Notes: generated by a model from the sequence alone, not told the origin. 64,000 nucleotides of DNA from Icerya purchasi (GCA_039619475.1 CM077116.1:169463363-169527362); one strand, 5' to 3'; positions 1-11,034 are shown, numbered from the stretch's first letter. A program made the numbers and translations.

Positions 1-228
1 TGCTTTATTTCGAGTGAAGTCCTCCATATTGACGTTGTGTCAAGGGTGACCCTGAAAACATGCTTTTTTCGGACGGACTCGAAGTCTTGGTTTCGATAGG
101 ATTGTGACACGCGTTAGCTTGAATTTTTGGTGAAAGTTCTTCAATTCTTCTGCTATCTTTCTTTCCATGATGATCGATAAAAAGCGCGTTCCAGGAGCAT
201 CACGTGAAGGTTCCTGTTTTGCCCCCAT
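1..228 (-). pseudogene. unidentified decayed coding fragment at window edge
   Basis: On the minus strand an ATG at 228 opens a 62-codon frame rich in Lys and Arg, with segments such as MERKIAEELKNFHQKF. It ends at a TGA at 40-42. The same frame reads on without another stop to the window edge (HNVNMEDFTRNKA), so this looks like a coding segment with one nonsense change, cut by the window border. Base composition is clearly less AT-rich than the surrounding DNA. I do not recognise the family; a transposon fragment or an old exon are both possible. Confidence 0.3.
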
Positions 229-318
229 TCGAACGCTCCGAATTTTATATTAAAATTGGAGGCGACTAAACTAAAAAAAAAAAAAAGTTTTTGAAAAATG
301 ATATCATTTCTTTTTTTT

Positions 319-646
319 AGGATTCAGCACACATGCAGTGTGCGGAATCCGAAATAGGATGGTTCAGGAACGACAAAAATATCGAACAAAAGTCAATAGC
401 TCAAGAACGGTTTGATTTATTAATTCCGAAATTGGATCATGAATTACAATTAAAATTCTCTTTAAAACCATATCTGTAACTTGTAAGATAACAAATTATC
501 TTGAACGACAAAATGCGCAAAAACCCAATCAGAATATGTAATATGGAATTTAAAACGATACCAAAAAGTACCCTTAAAAGATTCATAGCTCATTTTACCA
601 GATGACCTTTTAAAAGTGAAATTCAAAATATAAAACAAAACGCAGT
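319..646 (+). repeat. DR1 dispersed repeat, copy A (left third only)
   Basis: About 330 bp nearly identical to 3,495-3,820 and recognisably similar to 41,782-42,115. It opens with a hairpin (320-350) whose arms are GGATTC.GCACAC and GTGTGC.GGAATCC. It contains only short open frames and no protein motif. The right two thirds present in the 3.5-kb and 41.8-kb copies are absent here. Confidence 0.8.
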
Positions 647-971
647 GTACTACTGATTTAGTGTGTTTGCTTAATTAAGAAAGTATATTCTCTTACGGAC
701 AAAAAATAATCTTTCTCTTTTCCTCACTTAACTTATAGTCGGCATGCCTGATGCAAATATCATCTTCATCAAAATCAATGACCTTAGTTTTTTACGCAGA
801 AAACAAGACATGTTAAAAATTTGCCACATGTACGAGAAAAAAAAAAAAGAACATAATGAGCTTTTTTTACACTTTTATTTTACATTGATTTTATTTAGAG
901 CAAATTTAGTTTGATTCCGATTTAAACCGAGATGTAGTTGAAACAGTGATTAAGGTCCGATGCCCACATTC
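647..971. other. AT-rich spacer, nothing recognised
   Basis: No coding signal, repeat match or hairpin was seen between DR1 copy A and the SINE. Confidence 0.5.
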
Positions 972-1265
972 GGGTAGCGCGGTAACCTAGTGGTTAAGGT
1001 GCTTGGCTATCAAATCAGAGGTGTCATAGGTTATCGAGACTAGTCTCGTTCCGGATTCAAGTCGCTGTCACATATATATATATATATATATTTAATCTGA
1101 AATTGAATATTGGTTATATCAGAGAAATCTCGGAAAGTAAAGGCGGATAATCCAAAAGTAGAAAGGAACTGTTAGAATCTTAAGTATGTACCATTATGAA
1201 AAGCTTAACTTCACAATCCACGATACCTTATCAAGGTTATGGGGGACTTACTTTACTTACTTACT
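972..1265 (+). mobile_element. tRNA-derived SINE, copy 1
   Basis: The head matches the SINE at 42,351-42,624, including TAACCTAGTGGTTAAGGTGC (box A-like) and a degenerate box B. A (TA)n run at about 1,071-1,090 lies in the middle. The tail contains ATGAAAAGCTTAACTTCACA, then a CTTATCAAGG segment and a short TTAC repeat. The tail is shared with fragments at 2,604-2,667, 42,560-42,624 and 56,113-56,157. The small open frame over the tail is an accident of the repeat. RNA polymerase III transcription is inferred from the boxes only. Confidence 0.75.
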
Positions 1266-2603
1266 GGCCACACTCGATTTTTTAATGTATGGCGGAATAT
1301 GCTACAAGTCGGATCGCCGTGTCGCGAACAGAAATCGGCTCGCTGCAGTGCCGGGCGTTCATGTCAACATTTTGGGCCGGAATTGGCGCCGCAATGATGA
1401 CGTAACAGAACTCCGGTTTCATAGTAGACTACTGTAAATCAGACGGTGCATTGGTTCGACCATTTACAGCGTGTTTTGACAAATGAATAATAAATTTCGA
1501 AGAAGATATCGAGTGATTTAATTCCGTGTTTCTTTTTGTATGCATTCGTTTTGATAGCGATTGAAAAGTTTTACTCTGTCTACAGTTTTTCGCCATGCGC
1601 TACCACCAGTTAATGGTTTCTCTCAGTTATGTTGCCAAAGCATCACTGCACGTTTAAGTATCGGATAATGGAACCTAATGGAAAATTATCAATTTTAAAA
1701 TCGCATGTTTTATTTGAAGGGTTATTTGCGGCACGAACAGGAACACGATGTTCTTTGTTCATACAGTTCTGCGAGAATACATTTGAAAATTAAAATTCAC
1801 ATTTAACGTAAATTGGAAAGCCATCATGAATAGAATTGAACAGTGCAGTATGAACAAAGAGACACGAAACATGGTACATCAGTTTAATCATTTTTGATCG
1901 TGATACCATTAAAACTTTATGTATTCGAGGGAAGGTGGGGTGACCTTTATGCAGAAAATATTTACATGTAAAATAATGTTAAATATTAAAAAATTATTTA
2001 ATCGAATTTTTAGATTGCCCTAAATGTTCACCTTTAATCCAATTTCAGCTGTAAAATAACAAGTATTTACGCAACAAGCATGTCGGGTGACGCAGTAATA
2101 TTGCAAATAGGTAAAAAGTTACTAGAAAAAAAATCGAACGGTTTTTCTAAGTATTTACGAGAACATGTTGCCGTTCACCATTAAAAAAGCCTAGTAAATA
2201 AATTGAAAAATACGATGTAAAATGTATGGCTTCAATTTTCTTTTCGTGATTGTTTTCCGTCGACAGATAATCCGTTTACCTGTATCGAAGCGTTTACGAA
2301 CAGCTGTTCAAATTGTGAGTTTATTTCTGAAATTATTTAAACGCTCTTCACCAGTCTGAGTTAGAAAGGTTTTTAACGGATCTGCTGATGGCCCGAAGCA
2401 GTCGGTAATAAAGAACGCGATGCTGTTGTCTCGCGTATTCTGATTGCTATAATTTTTTTCGGTCTTTGGCATTAAGCTGGTGTTTCGCTTCTACAAAATA
2501 TGAAATAATAATAAAAAAAAAAACGAATCGAAAGAAGATATAATCGGAAAAATAGCACCACGGACTGCTGCGACGTATGAGACTGTTTTGAGGCGACGCA
2601 TAT
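1266..2603. other. intergenic; one GC-richer patch at 1,290-1,450
   Basis: The patch at 1,290-1,450 is richer in G+C and CpG than its surroundings, but no frame across it reads as a known protein. The remainder is AT-rich, with no feature I can support. Confidence 0.4.
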
Positions 2604-2667
2604 AAGTAAAGCAAGTCCCATGATAAGGTATCATGGATTGTGAAGTTAAGCTTTTCATAATGGTGTA
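2604..2667 (-). mobile_element. SINE 3'-tail fragment, copy 2
   Basis: Reverse complement of the SINE tail: AAGTAAAGCAAGTCCCAT, then ATTGTGAAGTTAAGC, then TTTTCATAATGGT. The tRNA-like head is missing, as expected for a 5'-truncated retroposed copy. Confidence 0.7.
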
Positions 2668-3494
2668 GGCCCATCGGCACTAATGAGAAAGAAGCAAAAT
2701 TGGATTTAACAGTGCGAACTTTTTTAAAAGAAATTAATCATAAGCTAATAGTTTTGGACTCGCACGAAAGCGCTCTAGCAATTTTTCCGGGAAAAAATGA
2801 ATGATAGTGTATTTTTGTCAATGAAATTTAGCTTGTACAATCTGCTGTCACTTGTAGATAACGTGTTTGTAAATTCTGGCGAATTATTATTATCGCGGGG
2901 CGCCTCGAAAATAATTTAATAATTTTTCGTAATTATCTGACGAGTTAATAGAGTCTTTTTTAAATCCAATTAAACGCGATCAACTCATGAACAAAACTGA
3001 TTACAGTAATATGACAGGTTAAATTTTCCGTGAGTCTATTTCATTCTGCATTGTAGGAAAATTCTGTAACGTGTCGGTAGAAACTTCATTACGATCAGAA
3101 AAAACGTCTCCCGTATTTACATTAATTTTTTTGTTATCGAGAAATAAAAATATTAGCGATTTTACTGTCTTTAATATTAATAAATTAAAGTATATTCTTT
3201 AACAAATCTTCTAGCCCCATTCTGTGTTTCGACCGGATGTCATTGAAAAAACCTGTTTGAACAATATGTTAGTAATGTCTTTAAAAACTTTTTAATGCCT
3301 TCCTGTCTGTATTTAAACAATACACATCTTCATCACGTTTTAGCCGTTTCTTCTACCTTGCAGTTTTCCATAACAGTCTACTGACATTTTTTGAACATGT
3401 TGCATTTTCTCCTCTGCTGTTAAAACGTTTAACTTACTAAAAGCTCTATCCACAACCAAACGAAGTGGTTATCCTTATATACTAATCGCTTTTT
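2668..3494. other. AT-rich spacer, nothing recognised
   Basis: No gene, RNA or repeat could be supported in this stretch. Confidence 0.5.
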
Positions 3495-4781
3495 AGGATT
3501 CCGTACATACGTAATGTACGGAATCCTAATAAGATGGTTCCGAAACGACAAAAATATTCAATTAAAATATGCAATAGCTTACGAACGGTTTGATTTATTA
3601 ATTCCGAAATTGGATCGTGAATTACAATTAAAATTCTCTTTAAAACCATATCTGTAACTGTAAGATAACAAATTATCTTGGACGATGAAATACGCAAAAA
3701 CCCATTTCGAATATATAATATGGAATTTAAAACGACACCAAAAAGTACCCTTAAAAAATTGATAGCTCATCACCAGGTAACCCTTTAAAAGTGAAATTTA
3801 AAATGTAAAACAAAACGCAGGCGCTCTTCCGTAAAACCAAAAAATTACGGTAAAAAGAATTATTATACTCCCCCGTCCTTGAGGCCAAAAACAGTAAAGT
3901 GTTCATCTAAGCAATAGCTTGAGTAAAAAGGTTGAGGAAACCATAAATATATGTATAAAGTACCGCTTTATAGGAAAACTATAGCCGAGCTTTCAACTTT
4001 CTATTTAGACCCCGGGACGGCGAAAACTCGAAAGTTTTGAAAGAAGTATTTTTTTTCCCGGGCATGTGATATATGTCGATGGAAAGATCGGTTATTTGCC
4101 GAAGTCGAAACCGTATTTTATTTCCTTAACAATATTTTCTATGTTTGCGAGAAGTTCTATGCTTTCCATTTGCGGCGCGAGTATTATAGTTTAAAATTTT
4201 GAACTAGGTTAAAAATATGCGCATCCCCCGTATATTTCTCTAGCTTGGAGTATTCGAGTTTCCAACTTTGAAATTAGGCTCCCAGAGCGTTGCAAATTAG
4301 AAATTCCAAAAAAAAAGATATTTTTGTTCCGGGCATGTGATAATTGTTGGAAAAATCGCTATTTGTCGAGAAAAAAATTGTATTCCTTTTACTTAATGAA
4401 ACGTTTGAAGTTGGCGAAAAGTTCAAAAGAGCGTAAAAATGGTGTGTACGCCCTTTTTACATTGCGAGTATTACAACTAAAAATTTTGAATGCGGATCCT
4501 CGTATATTTCTCTAGTTTGGAATATCCGAATTTCCAACTTTAAAATTAGGCCCTCGAAGCGTCGGAAGCTTGAAGTTTAAAAAAAAAAAATATTTTTGTT
4601 CCGAGCATACGAAACTTTCAAAGTTGACGAAAAGTTCAAAAACTGAGAAAAACACGTATAGCCCCCCCCTCTTTGTGCCTAGAAAAATGAGATTTCTTTG
4701 TTTTGAATTTTACATTATAGTTATCTTTATCTTAACATACGGAATCCTCAGCGCGCGAAGCATCATGCTTGACTGAACTTG
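3495..4781 (+). repeat. DR1 dispersed repeat, copy B (most complete)
   Basis: About 1.29 kb. The left end is a perfect hairpin at 3,496-3,526 (arms GGATTCCGTACAT and ATGTACGGAATCC, 5-nt loop). The right end carries the related inverted motif ACATACGGAATCCTC, followed by GCATCATGCTTGACTGAACTT. Internally, variants of a 'CGAGTATTATAG ... AAAATTTTGAA' block and of 'TATATTTCTCTAG' recur, which suggests an internally repetitive element. There is no coding capacity. It resembles a non-autonomous element; its class is not settled. Confidence 0.75.
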
Positions 4782-4839
4782 TTTTCGTATAAATCCATTA
4801 TCGGTTCCAAATTTGACTGCTGTTCTTTCGTGTCTGCGT

Positions 4840-5440
4840 CTCGGTGGCCCTTAAATTCTCTCGACTGAATGCATTAAGTCACCCCTGTCTGTTCGCGGAT
4901 TTTACTTAGGCCGTCGTTTCCTTATTAAACGTTTTTCACTCACGCCCTCTACTTCCATTCATTTCCGCCTTTCCATTTATAAAAATTGTCATTTTACACG
5001 CAGGAAAATAATCCCCGACTTAGAGCTATCTCTTTGTCTTAGTCCATTTAGGCCTTACGCAATCTCATGCAATAATCGATATTTTTCTTCCAACTTTACT
5101 GACCTGTGCTATCTTCCCAAAGCATTTTTTCTCCTTTCGTTTTCCAAATTCTTCCTTCAAGCAACGCAGCTAAATTTCCTTCAAATGTAACCATTTTCAA
5201 TGACGGCTCCTGGGGACCCGCTGGTGTTGCAGCTTATTTTAGCCTTCCAAATTTTAACGTTTTGCGCTATTGGAATGAGTGCTTTAAATTTCCGCAGAGG
5301 GAATTTATTAAATAAGTACCATCGTTTTCAAGAATTGTTGAAGTTAGTGAAATCCGTCGTTAACTTCTTACATTTGTGGGTTCTTTCAGAATGCTCAGTA
5401 GTATCCTGCACCGTATTTTTCCTCACTTACTTTAATACGT
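4840..5440 (+). pseudogene. I-like LINE fragment: RT-to-RNase H linker and start of RNase H
   Basis: Conceptual translation gives a stretch like the linker between reverse transcriptase and RNase H in I-clade LINEs (SPLSVRGFYLGRRFLIKRFS). It is followed near 5,190-5,240 by the opening strand of RNase H, IFNDGSWGPAGVAAYF, where the first catalytic Asp normally sits in a 'TDGS' motif. Several frame changes and stops are present. This piece complements the RNase H fragment at 9.6-10.4 kb, which lacks that first strand, but the two need not be the same subfamily. Confidence 0.6.
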
Positions 5441-5557
5441 GAGAAGTATTTTTTATTTTAAAGTTGTTCTTTTTTTATGATGACCACTTCATTTTTTAAA
5501 TTTTTACTTATTTATTCTTTTTAAAATAAACATATATCTAAAAAATTGTTTAAAAAA

Positions 5558-6235
5558 ATACCGACTTCAAGATTTACAATAAACATTTAATAAAAACGCA
5601 CTAAAAAAAAAAAAAAAACTATTCCATGAGAAGACAATAAATTTTACAGTAAACCATAGACGTCGTAGCGACTGGTAACAAGCGACTGGTAGCGTCAGTC
5701 TCCAGGTAACCGCGACGCGACTTGTTTTCAATCCATACACATGAAATGGGTGTTTCATCATCTTCACTATATTACTACTTCATAAATGAAATGAATAGTT
5801 ATACAGTAGCGGTGTTGCCATCGTGTAACGCTGGTGGATAGAGAAGTAAAAAAACAGTGGCTGATGACAGGTTGCTCACTTTTAGTATCGTCACGGTCAT
5901 GTAGCGCTGGTGGATACTCAGCCTTGAACAATATTTATATTTTAATTAGGGTCTCAGTACACGAAATTCAATTTACGGTAATTAAAACCCGCATCATATA
6001 TTCCCGATTTTTTCAATACTCGGTTTATAACCAATGATTATGTTATTTTACAGATTAAATCGTTTCTAATTATTGTTTTAATAAAATTTGGTATCGATCC
6101 TGATATTTAAGAATAATTACAGTATAATATATATATATATATTTTACTCTGAAATATATTATTTTTTTAGCAAACATTTTTTGGATTTTAGTGCACTTGT
6201 ATTCAATTTTTAAAGCGAAATCTTGAAGTAGGTAT
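5558..6235. mobile_element. inverted-repeat element, ATACCGACTTCAAG family, copy 1
   Basis: The left end ATACCGACTTCAAG...CGCACTAAAA (5,558-5,605) is mirrored on the right by TTTTAGTGCAC...CTTGAAGTAGGTAT (6,187-6,235). The same terminal sequence bounds the fold-back element at 22.2-22.6 kb, but the ~580-bp interior differs. The interior has short near-repeats ('GCGACTGGTA' twice near 5,670; 'CGCTGGTGGATA' near 5,828 and 5,905). It is a MITE-like, non-coding element. Confidence 0.6.
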
Positions 6236-6926
6236 TTTTTTTTAACATATATATTTCACAATTTTCAGTGTAAATATTTTTCGGTGATAACAGACCAACT
6301 TAAAATCTGTTGTTTTCTGTACTGTATAAAGCTGGGTATTGGTTAAGGAGTATTCCATTAGTGATGAGCTTGCAAATCTCTTTTTGGCGGTTTAAAATTC
6401 ATTATCTTTATTTATGGCAGCATTAAAAATTCTTTAATTGCGTTTAATTTTAAAATTTTAGACCTTTTATATTTTCCCTTTATTATAATGAAATATGTTC
6501 AGCCAATTTTGGTTCGGTTATATTAATTAATCCTCTAAGGAGATTTCCTTTTTTCAATATTCACTTTAACAACTACTACCAGTATTCACCGGCACTCATC
6601 GGTACTCATATGGGACCACTATTGGCCCATACAGTTTCTAATCAACAAAGGATATCATTAAAGTCGGTCCACATAGTCGCAATTTGTGCCTGGTATAAAG
6701 TTAAGACACGTATTATTTCCGTCATTAATGAGTTTATGACACTTTGGGGGTTTCAAATTCATGATGATATTCTTAATACGTTTTCGTGGTAAATAACATC
6801 GATAATGTTTTAAGTTAATCACGTTTGTTGTATGATTAATAAATATTTTCTAAATAGACCTCGTTTTTACAAATTATTTGATGAACTGCAGAATATCTGT
6901 TTTTACCGATAATACTTATGCGGTAG
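6236..6926. other. intergenic, nothing recognised
   Basis: AT-rich sequence between two mobile elements. No supported feature. Confidence 0.45.
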
Positions 6927-6928
6927 TA

Positions 6929-7360
6929 GGGGAAAGTTGTATAAAACCGGGTAGGTGGGTCAAACCGGGTACCTCAAAATTTCCATAACTACAGGCGACA
7001 TCAACGGATTTTATAGTGAATTACGTAGCTCCTAACGCAATGATAGTCTGTAACAGGTTTACTGCGCGCGTCGTGTGTTTTTGTGTCTTGGAATGATATT
7101 TATTAAAAATTAGTGAAATATTATCGATTTTTTTATTGATTTTAAGTACAGTGAATCACATTTGACTTTACACGACATATAGTGGTGAGTATTTCATTGA
7201 TTATGCATAGTATAAAGAACATTTCTAAGGTTTATTCAATTGTTTATGTTAAGTCATCGTCGAGTAACACAATTTTGTTTAATTATGGTCTGCTCGGGGT
7301 AAAATCGGGTACCAAGGTGTGGGGCAGTACCGGGTAGTACCCGGTTTTATCCCTTATTAT
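6929..7360 (+). repeat. Tigger left subterminal repeats
   Basis: The motif AACCGGGTA or its variants occurs near 6,945, 6,963, 7,301 and 7,333. The last is in near-palindromic form (ACCGGGTAGTACCCGGT, 7,339-7,355). Similar blocks recur next to the right end. Repeated subterminal motifs are usual transposase-binding candidates in this class; binding is inferred. Confidence 0.7.
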
Positions 7361-7978
7361 TTTTTAAAGTTATAATATTAATCAAAAGAAAAATTATATA
7401 TATTGAGACGGATTCGGCCGCCATGACGTTATATTTCTCACACTGTCTGAATTAAAACATGATAATGATAATTTTCTAAATTCCACTTTTCCGTTTTTTT
7501 GACAATTTCTCAGGCTTCCTCGCAAGAACGCTAAATCGACAAATCCGTGAGAAATTCGGCTGTGCACGACGCCAGACTGGCGATCTAGATCGTGGTGTGC
7601 GTTACTGTTAAGAGTGGATAGTTCGATTTGGCGTTGTGTTTGTCGTTGGTGCGGACTGAACTAGTCAAGCCATGAGAACGTTTTTTATAAGAACCCGAGA
7701 ATTCGGAAGCAAGGTACCCGTCGACCTACGTAAATTTAAAAACATTTTGAAAAAATCAGTGGCGTAATGTATTTTTTATAACATTTTTTATTAGGCAAAA
7801 TGGCCGTCTTCGTTGTCAACCGTCGTAAAATTATTATGTATAAAAATCACGGCGATCACTCTGCTTCTCAACGCTGTCTTTTCCATACATAAGGTTATCA
7901 CATAGCAGATGCTTTATACCTGCAATCGAAGATTTCTATTGTTAAATTGATTTAAGTTTTGTTTTTGCAGTTGACAAA
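7361..7978 (+). promoter_or_regulatory. Tigger 5' untranslated region with a probable splice acceptor
   Basis: Non-coding leader between the subterminal repeats and the transposase start codon. Immediately before the ATG, the run TTTGTTTTTGCAG (about 7,958-7,970) is a strong 3' splice site followed by TTGACAAA-ATG. This suggests a 5'-UTR intron in the transposase transcript. No donor could be fixed with confidence. Confidence 0.4.
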
Positions 7979-9572
7979 ATGAGGAATTACAAAAGGAAGA
8001 CCAACAGGCAATCTTGGTCAGAGGAGAGCATGATGGGAGCCATTAATGAAGTGCTGTCCAATAATATGGGATACAAGAGAGCAGCTTCGGCGTATAATGT
8101 ACCTCAAAGTACTCTTGAGGATAGAGTCAAAAAGGCTCGATTGCAAAATCTTTCACCTTCAGCAGCTGCAACCAAAAGATTGGGTCGTTACCAGACCGTT
8201 TTTTCTGAGGCGCAGGAAAAAGAACTTTTGAATCATATATTACATCTAGAAGAGAGACTTTTTGGTTTTACCATGAAAGATTTTCGTGAATTTGTTTACG
8301 AGTTAGCTCAACGGAACAACATCCCCAACAATTTTAATCAAGACAAAAAAATGGCTGGTAAAGATTGGATGTATGGATTTCTTCAGAAGCACAAGAACAT
8401 TTCGTTGAGAAATCCGGAAAAAACTTCACTTGCACGAGCAAAAGGATTCAACCGACATGTTGTCCAACAATTTTTTGACTTATTGGAATCTATTTTGACT
8501 GCATATCAAATACCTGCTACAGATATTTATAACGTTGATAAAACCGGCATTACAACAGTGCCCACAAAACCATCAAAAGTTTTGGCGTTAAGAGGAAAAA
8601 AACAAATAGGAGCATTATCGTCAGCTGAAAGAGGAACTCTTGTGACGGTTGAAACATGCATGAGTGCTGCGGGAAATTTCATGCCACCGATGTTTATCTT
8701 TCCCAGAAAACGAGAAAACCCTCTTTTGATGGACGACGCCCCTCCCGGCTCATTTGCCATTTACCATGACAGTGGCTGGATTCAAAAAGAGTCATTTCTT
8801 ACATGGTTCAAAAAGTTTATTGAGTTTGCTAACCCAAAGCCTGGTAAACCAGTACTTTTATTACTTGACGGCCATGCTTCACATACCAAAAGCCTTAAAC
8901 TTGTTAAGCTGGCAAGAGAGGCCAATGTGATTTTACTCTGTTTCCCCGCGCATTGTACACATGAGATGCAGCCGCTGGATGTGTCGTTGATGGCACCTCT
9001 GTCGACATATTATGAACAAGAAGTTCGCAAGTGGCTAATCAACCATTCCGGACGATCTGTCACGATATTCCAAATTTCGAAATTATTTGAAATGGCATTT
9101 CAACGAGCAGCGGTAATGCAAACGGCTATTCGAGGTTTCGAGAAAACAGGAATTTGCCCTTTCAATCGATATATATATATTCCCAGATCATAAATATGCT
9201 CCTTCAGAAACCACTGAGAGACGACTTCAGGATGTAGATGTACAAAGGGATGCCACCCCATCACCATCATTTCTGTTAGACTTAGAATTTCAAGGACCAT
9301 CCCCCGTGTCACATATTGGGATGTGTACCTTCCACTTCATTTGCCGTTTCTTCGAAAGAAATAAAGCCCGTTCCAAAAGAACTGTTTAGAGAAAAAGAAA
9401 CAAAAAGTATTAACAGAAGAGGAAAGACTGCGATATTGACTTCCTCGCTGTACAAACTAGAATTAGAGATGGTCCAGACTTCAAAGAATCAAAGCAAAAA
9501 GAAACTTTCCTTGTCTCCAAATAAAAGAGCTCCAAGAAAACGTAAAGGAAATGAAGTTTCCCAAACTAAATC

Positions 9573-9586
9573 AAAGCAGAAAAGGC
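9573..9586 (+). repeat. 14-bp target-site duplication, left copy
   Basis: AAAGCAGAAAAGGC occurs here and again at 10,494-10,507, exactly bracketing the nested LINE. Removing the LINE plus one copy restores the transposase reading frame. Confidence 0.93.
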
Positions 9587-10493
9587 TTTTTTTATACCAT
9601 GTCTTAACTTAACTAAAAAATTCTCTCTTCCTCGTTTTACTTCTGTGTTTAGTGCCGAATGTGCTGCGATTTTCAAGGCTTTGTCCTTTTTAAATTCACA
9701 TATATTCTCTGAAAATATCATTATCATGTCTGATTCTATGAGTTGCTTATCAGCTTTGAAACACTTATCGTTCAACACAAAATCCCATCCATACCTCTAT
9801 AAAATCAGAAGCCTAGTAGTTTCCCTTTCTGAATCTGGCGTAGTAGTTAACTTTGTTTGGATACCAGGACATGCGGATATCTACGGTAACGAAGTGGCAG
9901 ACATGGTTGCCAGAGACACATGGATGAATAGTTGTTTAGTTCCATATTTTCCAAACAGAGACCTATTCGAGCTCATTAGATATGCTCATAAAGAATATTG
10001 GGAGGCTACATGGGCAAATCCATTTTGCGCGCAACAGTACAAAAGAATTCAACCTAATATTCCTAACATTCCTTGGTTCAACCACATTACGACTGTTTCG
10101 ATGAGTACCAGATCGTACATTGTTACCTTATGTCGCCTCCGGCTGGGGGTAAACCGTCTCCCCGCTTCTTTGTACAACATGGGTTTAATTTCTTCTCCCT
10201 ATTGCCAACATCCACTAGACTCGAACAAAGTGGCGGATGCTGACCACCTCATCTTCGAATGCAATTTTTACACGACGCAAAGAATTATTTTGTATAACTC
10301 AATAATAAATTTCCAGATCCCTCTGCCATCTAATGTCAATTCTCTCCTGGCCACCGGGAGTGCTGCAGTATACAAGCTATTATATAATTATATAGTACAA
10401 TGTAATATTAATGTGTAGCGTTAATTAGTTAATTAATTATATTACATTGTCGATGGGTTGAATTTTCGACGCCCAAAAAAAAAAAAAAAAAAA
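9587..10493 (+). mobile_element. 5'-truncated I-like LINE nested in the Tigger transposase
   Basis: 907 bp bounded by a 14-bp target duplication, with a poly(A) tail of about 20 nt at 10,475-10,493. It holds the C-terminal RNase H and tail domain of an I-clade non-LTR retrotransposon and a short 3' UTR that includes GACGCCC before the A run. The 5' truncation and long duplication are the usual products of target-primed reverse transcription. It is younger than the Tigger element it interrupts, and its frame is still open. Confidence 0.93.
9588..10418 (+). pseudogene. RNase H and C-terminal domain of I-like LINE ORF2 (partial)
   Basis: The frame is open from the truncation point to TAG at 10,416-10,418, about 276 codons. 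It shows the second RNase H acidic site in FSAECAAIFKAL, the third in IIMSDSMSCLSAL and the C-terminal one in WIPGHADIYGNEVADMVAR. The first strand (TDGS) was lost in the 5' truncation. Residues ~190-235 hold the Cys/His tail typical of I/R1-like elements, with C(Q)HP...DADHLIFEC. There is no native start codon. The tail motif recurs in fragments at 45.4 and 49.7 kb. Confidence 0.88.
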
Positions 10494-10507
10494 AAAGCAG
10501 AAAAGGC
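10494..10507 (+). repeat. 14-bp target-site duplication, right copy
   Basis: Identical to 9,573-9,586; see that entry. Confidence 0.93.
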
Positions 10508-10769
10508 AGAAAAAATCTAAAAATCAGCGGGTCGCAGATCCGGTCAGTGATTCTTCGTCAAAAGAAGATCACGAGCACGACGAAGCTTGCATTTTTTGTA
10601 ACGAGCTATATTCTCGCTCCAAAAACGAAGGCTGGATAAGGTGTGTCAACTGCTTATGTTGGGCACACGAGGCTTGCAGTAATTCTAATGAAAAAGATGA
10701 CACTTTTGTGTGTGATTTTTGTCAATAACTGATTCGGTTTTTATATATTTTTTGTTGTTTTATTTATGT

Positions 10770-11032
10770 TTGGAATAAATGGGGCAAAATCGGGTATCAC
10801 TAAAAAGCATACCCGGTTGTGCCCCACCTAGTGGGGCACAACCGGGCAAATGTATTTTTTTTGGTAAACGCTCTCTCTGCACATCTAACAGAGTTTGTCT
10901 AAGTAAGTGATTCTATTTCAGTTTAGGTACAAATATATTAACCCACAAAATAATTTCTATCGAATTCTATATAGTAGGAGCTTTTCTAGACACGATAATA
11001 GCTTAGGGTCCCGATTTTGCCCCACTTTCCCC
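10770..11032 (+). repeat. Tigger right subterminal repeats and terminal inverted repeat
   Basis: GGGGCAAAATCGGGTA (~10,781) is followed by a palindromic block, ACCCGGTTGTGCCCCACC then GTGGGGCACAACCGGG (10,810-10,846). The terminal repeat ends with CCCCACTTTCCCC at 11,032 before TA. The palindrome has 12-15 bp arms and could form a hairpin. Confidence 0.8.
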
Positions 11033-11034
11033 TA

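Larger units (their letters stand above)
7979..10728 (+). pseudogene. Tigger/pogo transposase with C-terminal PHD-like finger, broken
   Basis: Begins with an HTH_psq-type DNA-binding domain (residues ~12-55) and a CENP-B-like second helix-turn-helix region (~65-150). The DDE endonuclease follows: Asp187 in YNVDKTGI, Asp297 in LLLLDGHASHT and Asp334 in MQPLDVSLMAPL, a DDD triad typical of pogo/Tigger. The frame breaks after residue ~398 at a (TA)n run (9,168-9,180), which looks like a 2-nt expansion. A second shift falls near 9,310-9,335, and the LINE at 9,587-10,493 interrupts the rest. Beyond the LINE the original frame resumes and ends in a Cys/His finger (CIFC..C..C..H..C..C..C, ~10,590-10,725) with stop at 10,726-10,728. 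The basic stretch before the finger (KKKLSLSPNKRAPRKRKG) is a plausible nuclear-localisation signal. Cut-and-paste transposition is the family role; this copy is dead. Confidence 0.92.
6929..11032 (+). mobile_element. Tigger/pogo-like DNA transposon, full length, carrying a nested LINE
   Basis: The left end GGGGAAAGTTGTATAAAACC and the right end (reverse complement GGGGAAAGTGGGGCAAAATC) form imperfect terminal inverted repeats of about 23 bp. Both are flanked directly by TA (6,927-6,928 and 11,033-11,034), the target duplication typical of Tc1/mariner/pogo transposons. Subterminal blocks repeat the CCCGGTT/AACCGGG theme. The element encodes a pogo-type transposase on the plus strand. A 907-bp LINE is inserted, so the pre-insertion element was about 3.2 kb. 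The frameshifted transposase makes this copy non-autonomous. Confidence 0.92.

Noticed and set aside
1186..1437. 83-codon plus-strand open frame, with a similar frame on the minus strand at 2,680-2,447
   Set aside because: Their shared peptide (HYEKLNFTIHDTL) is the translation of the SINE tail, not a gene.
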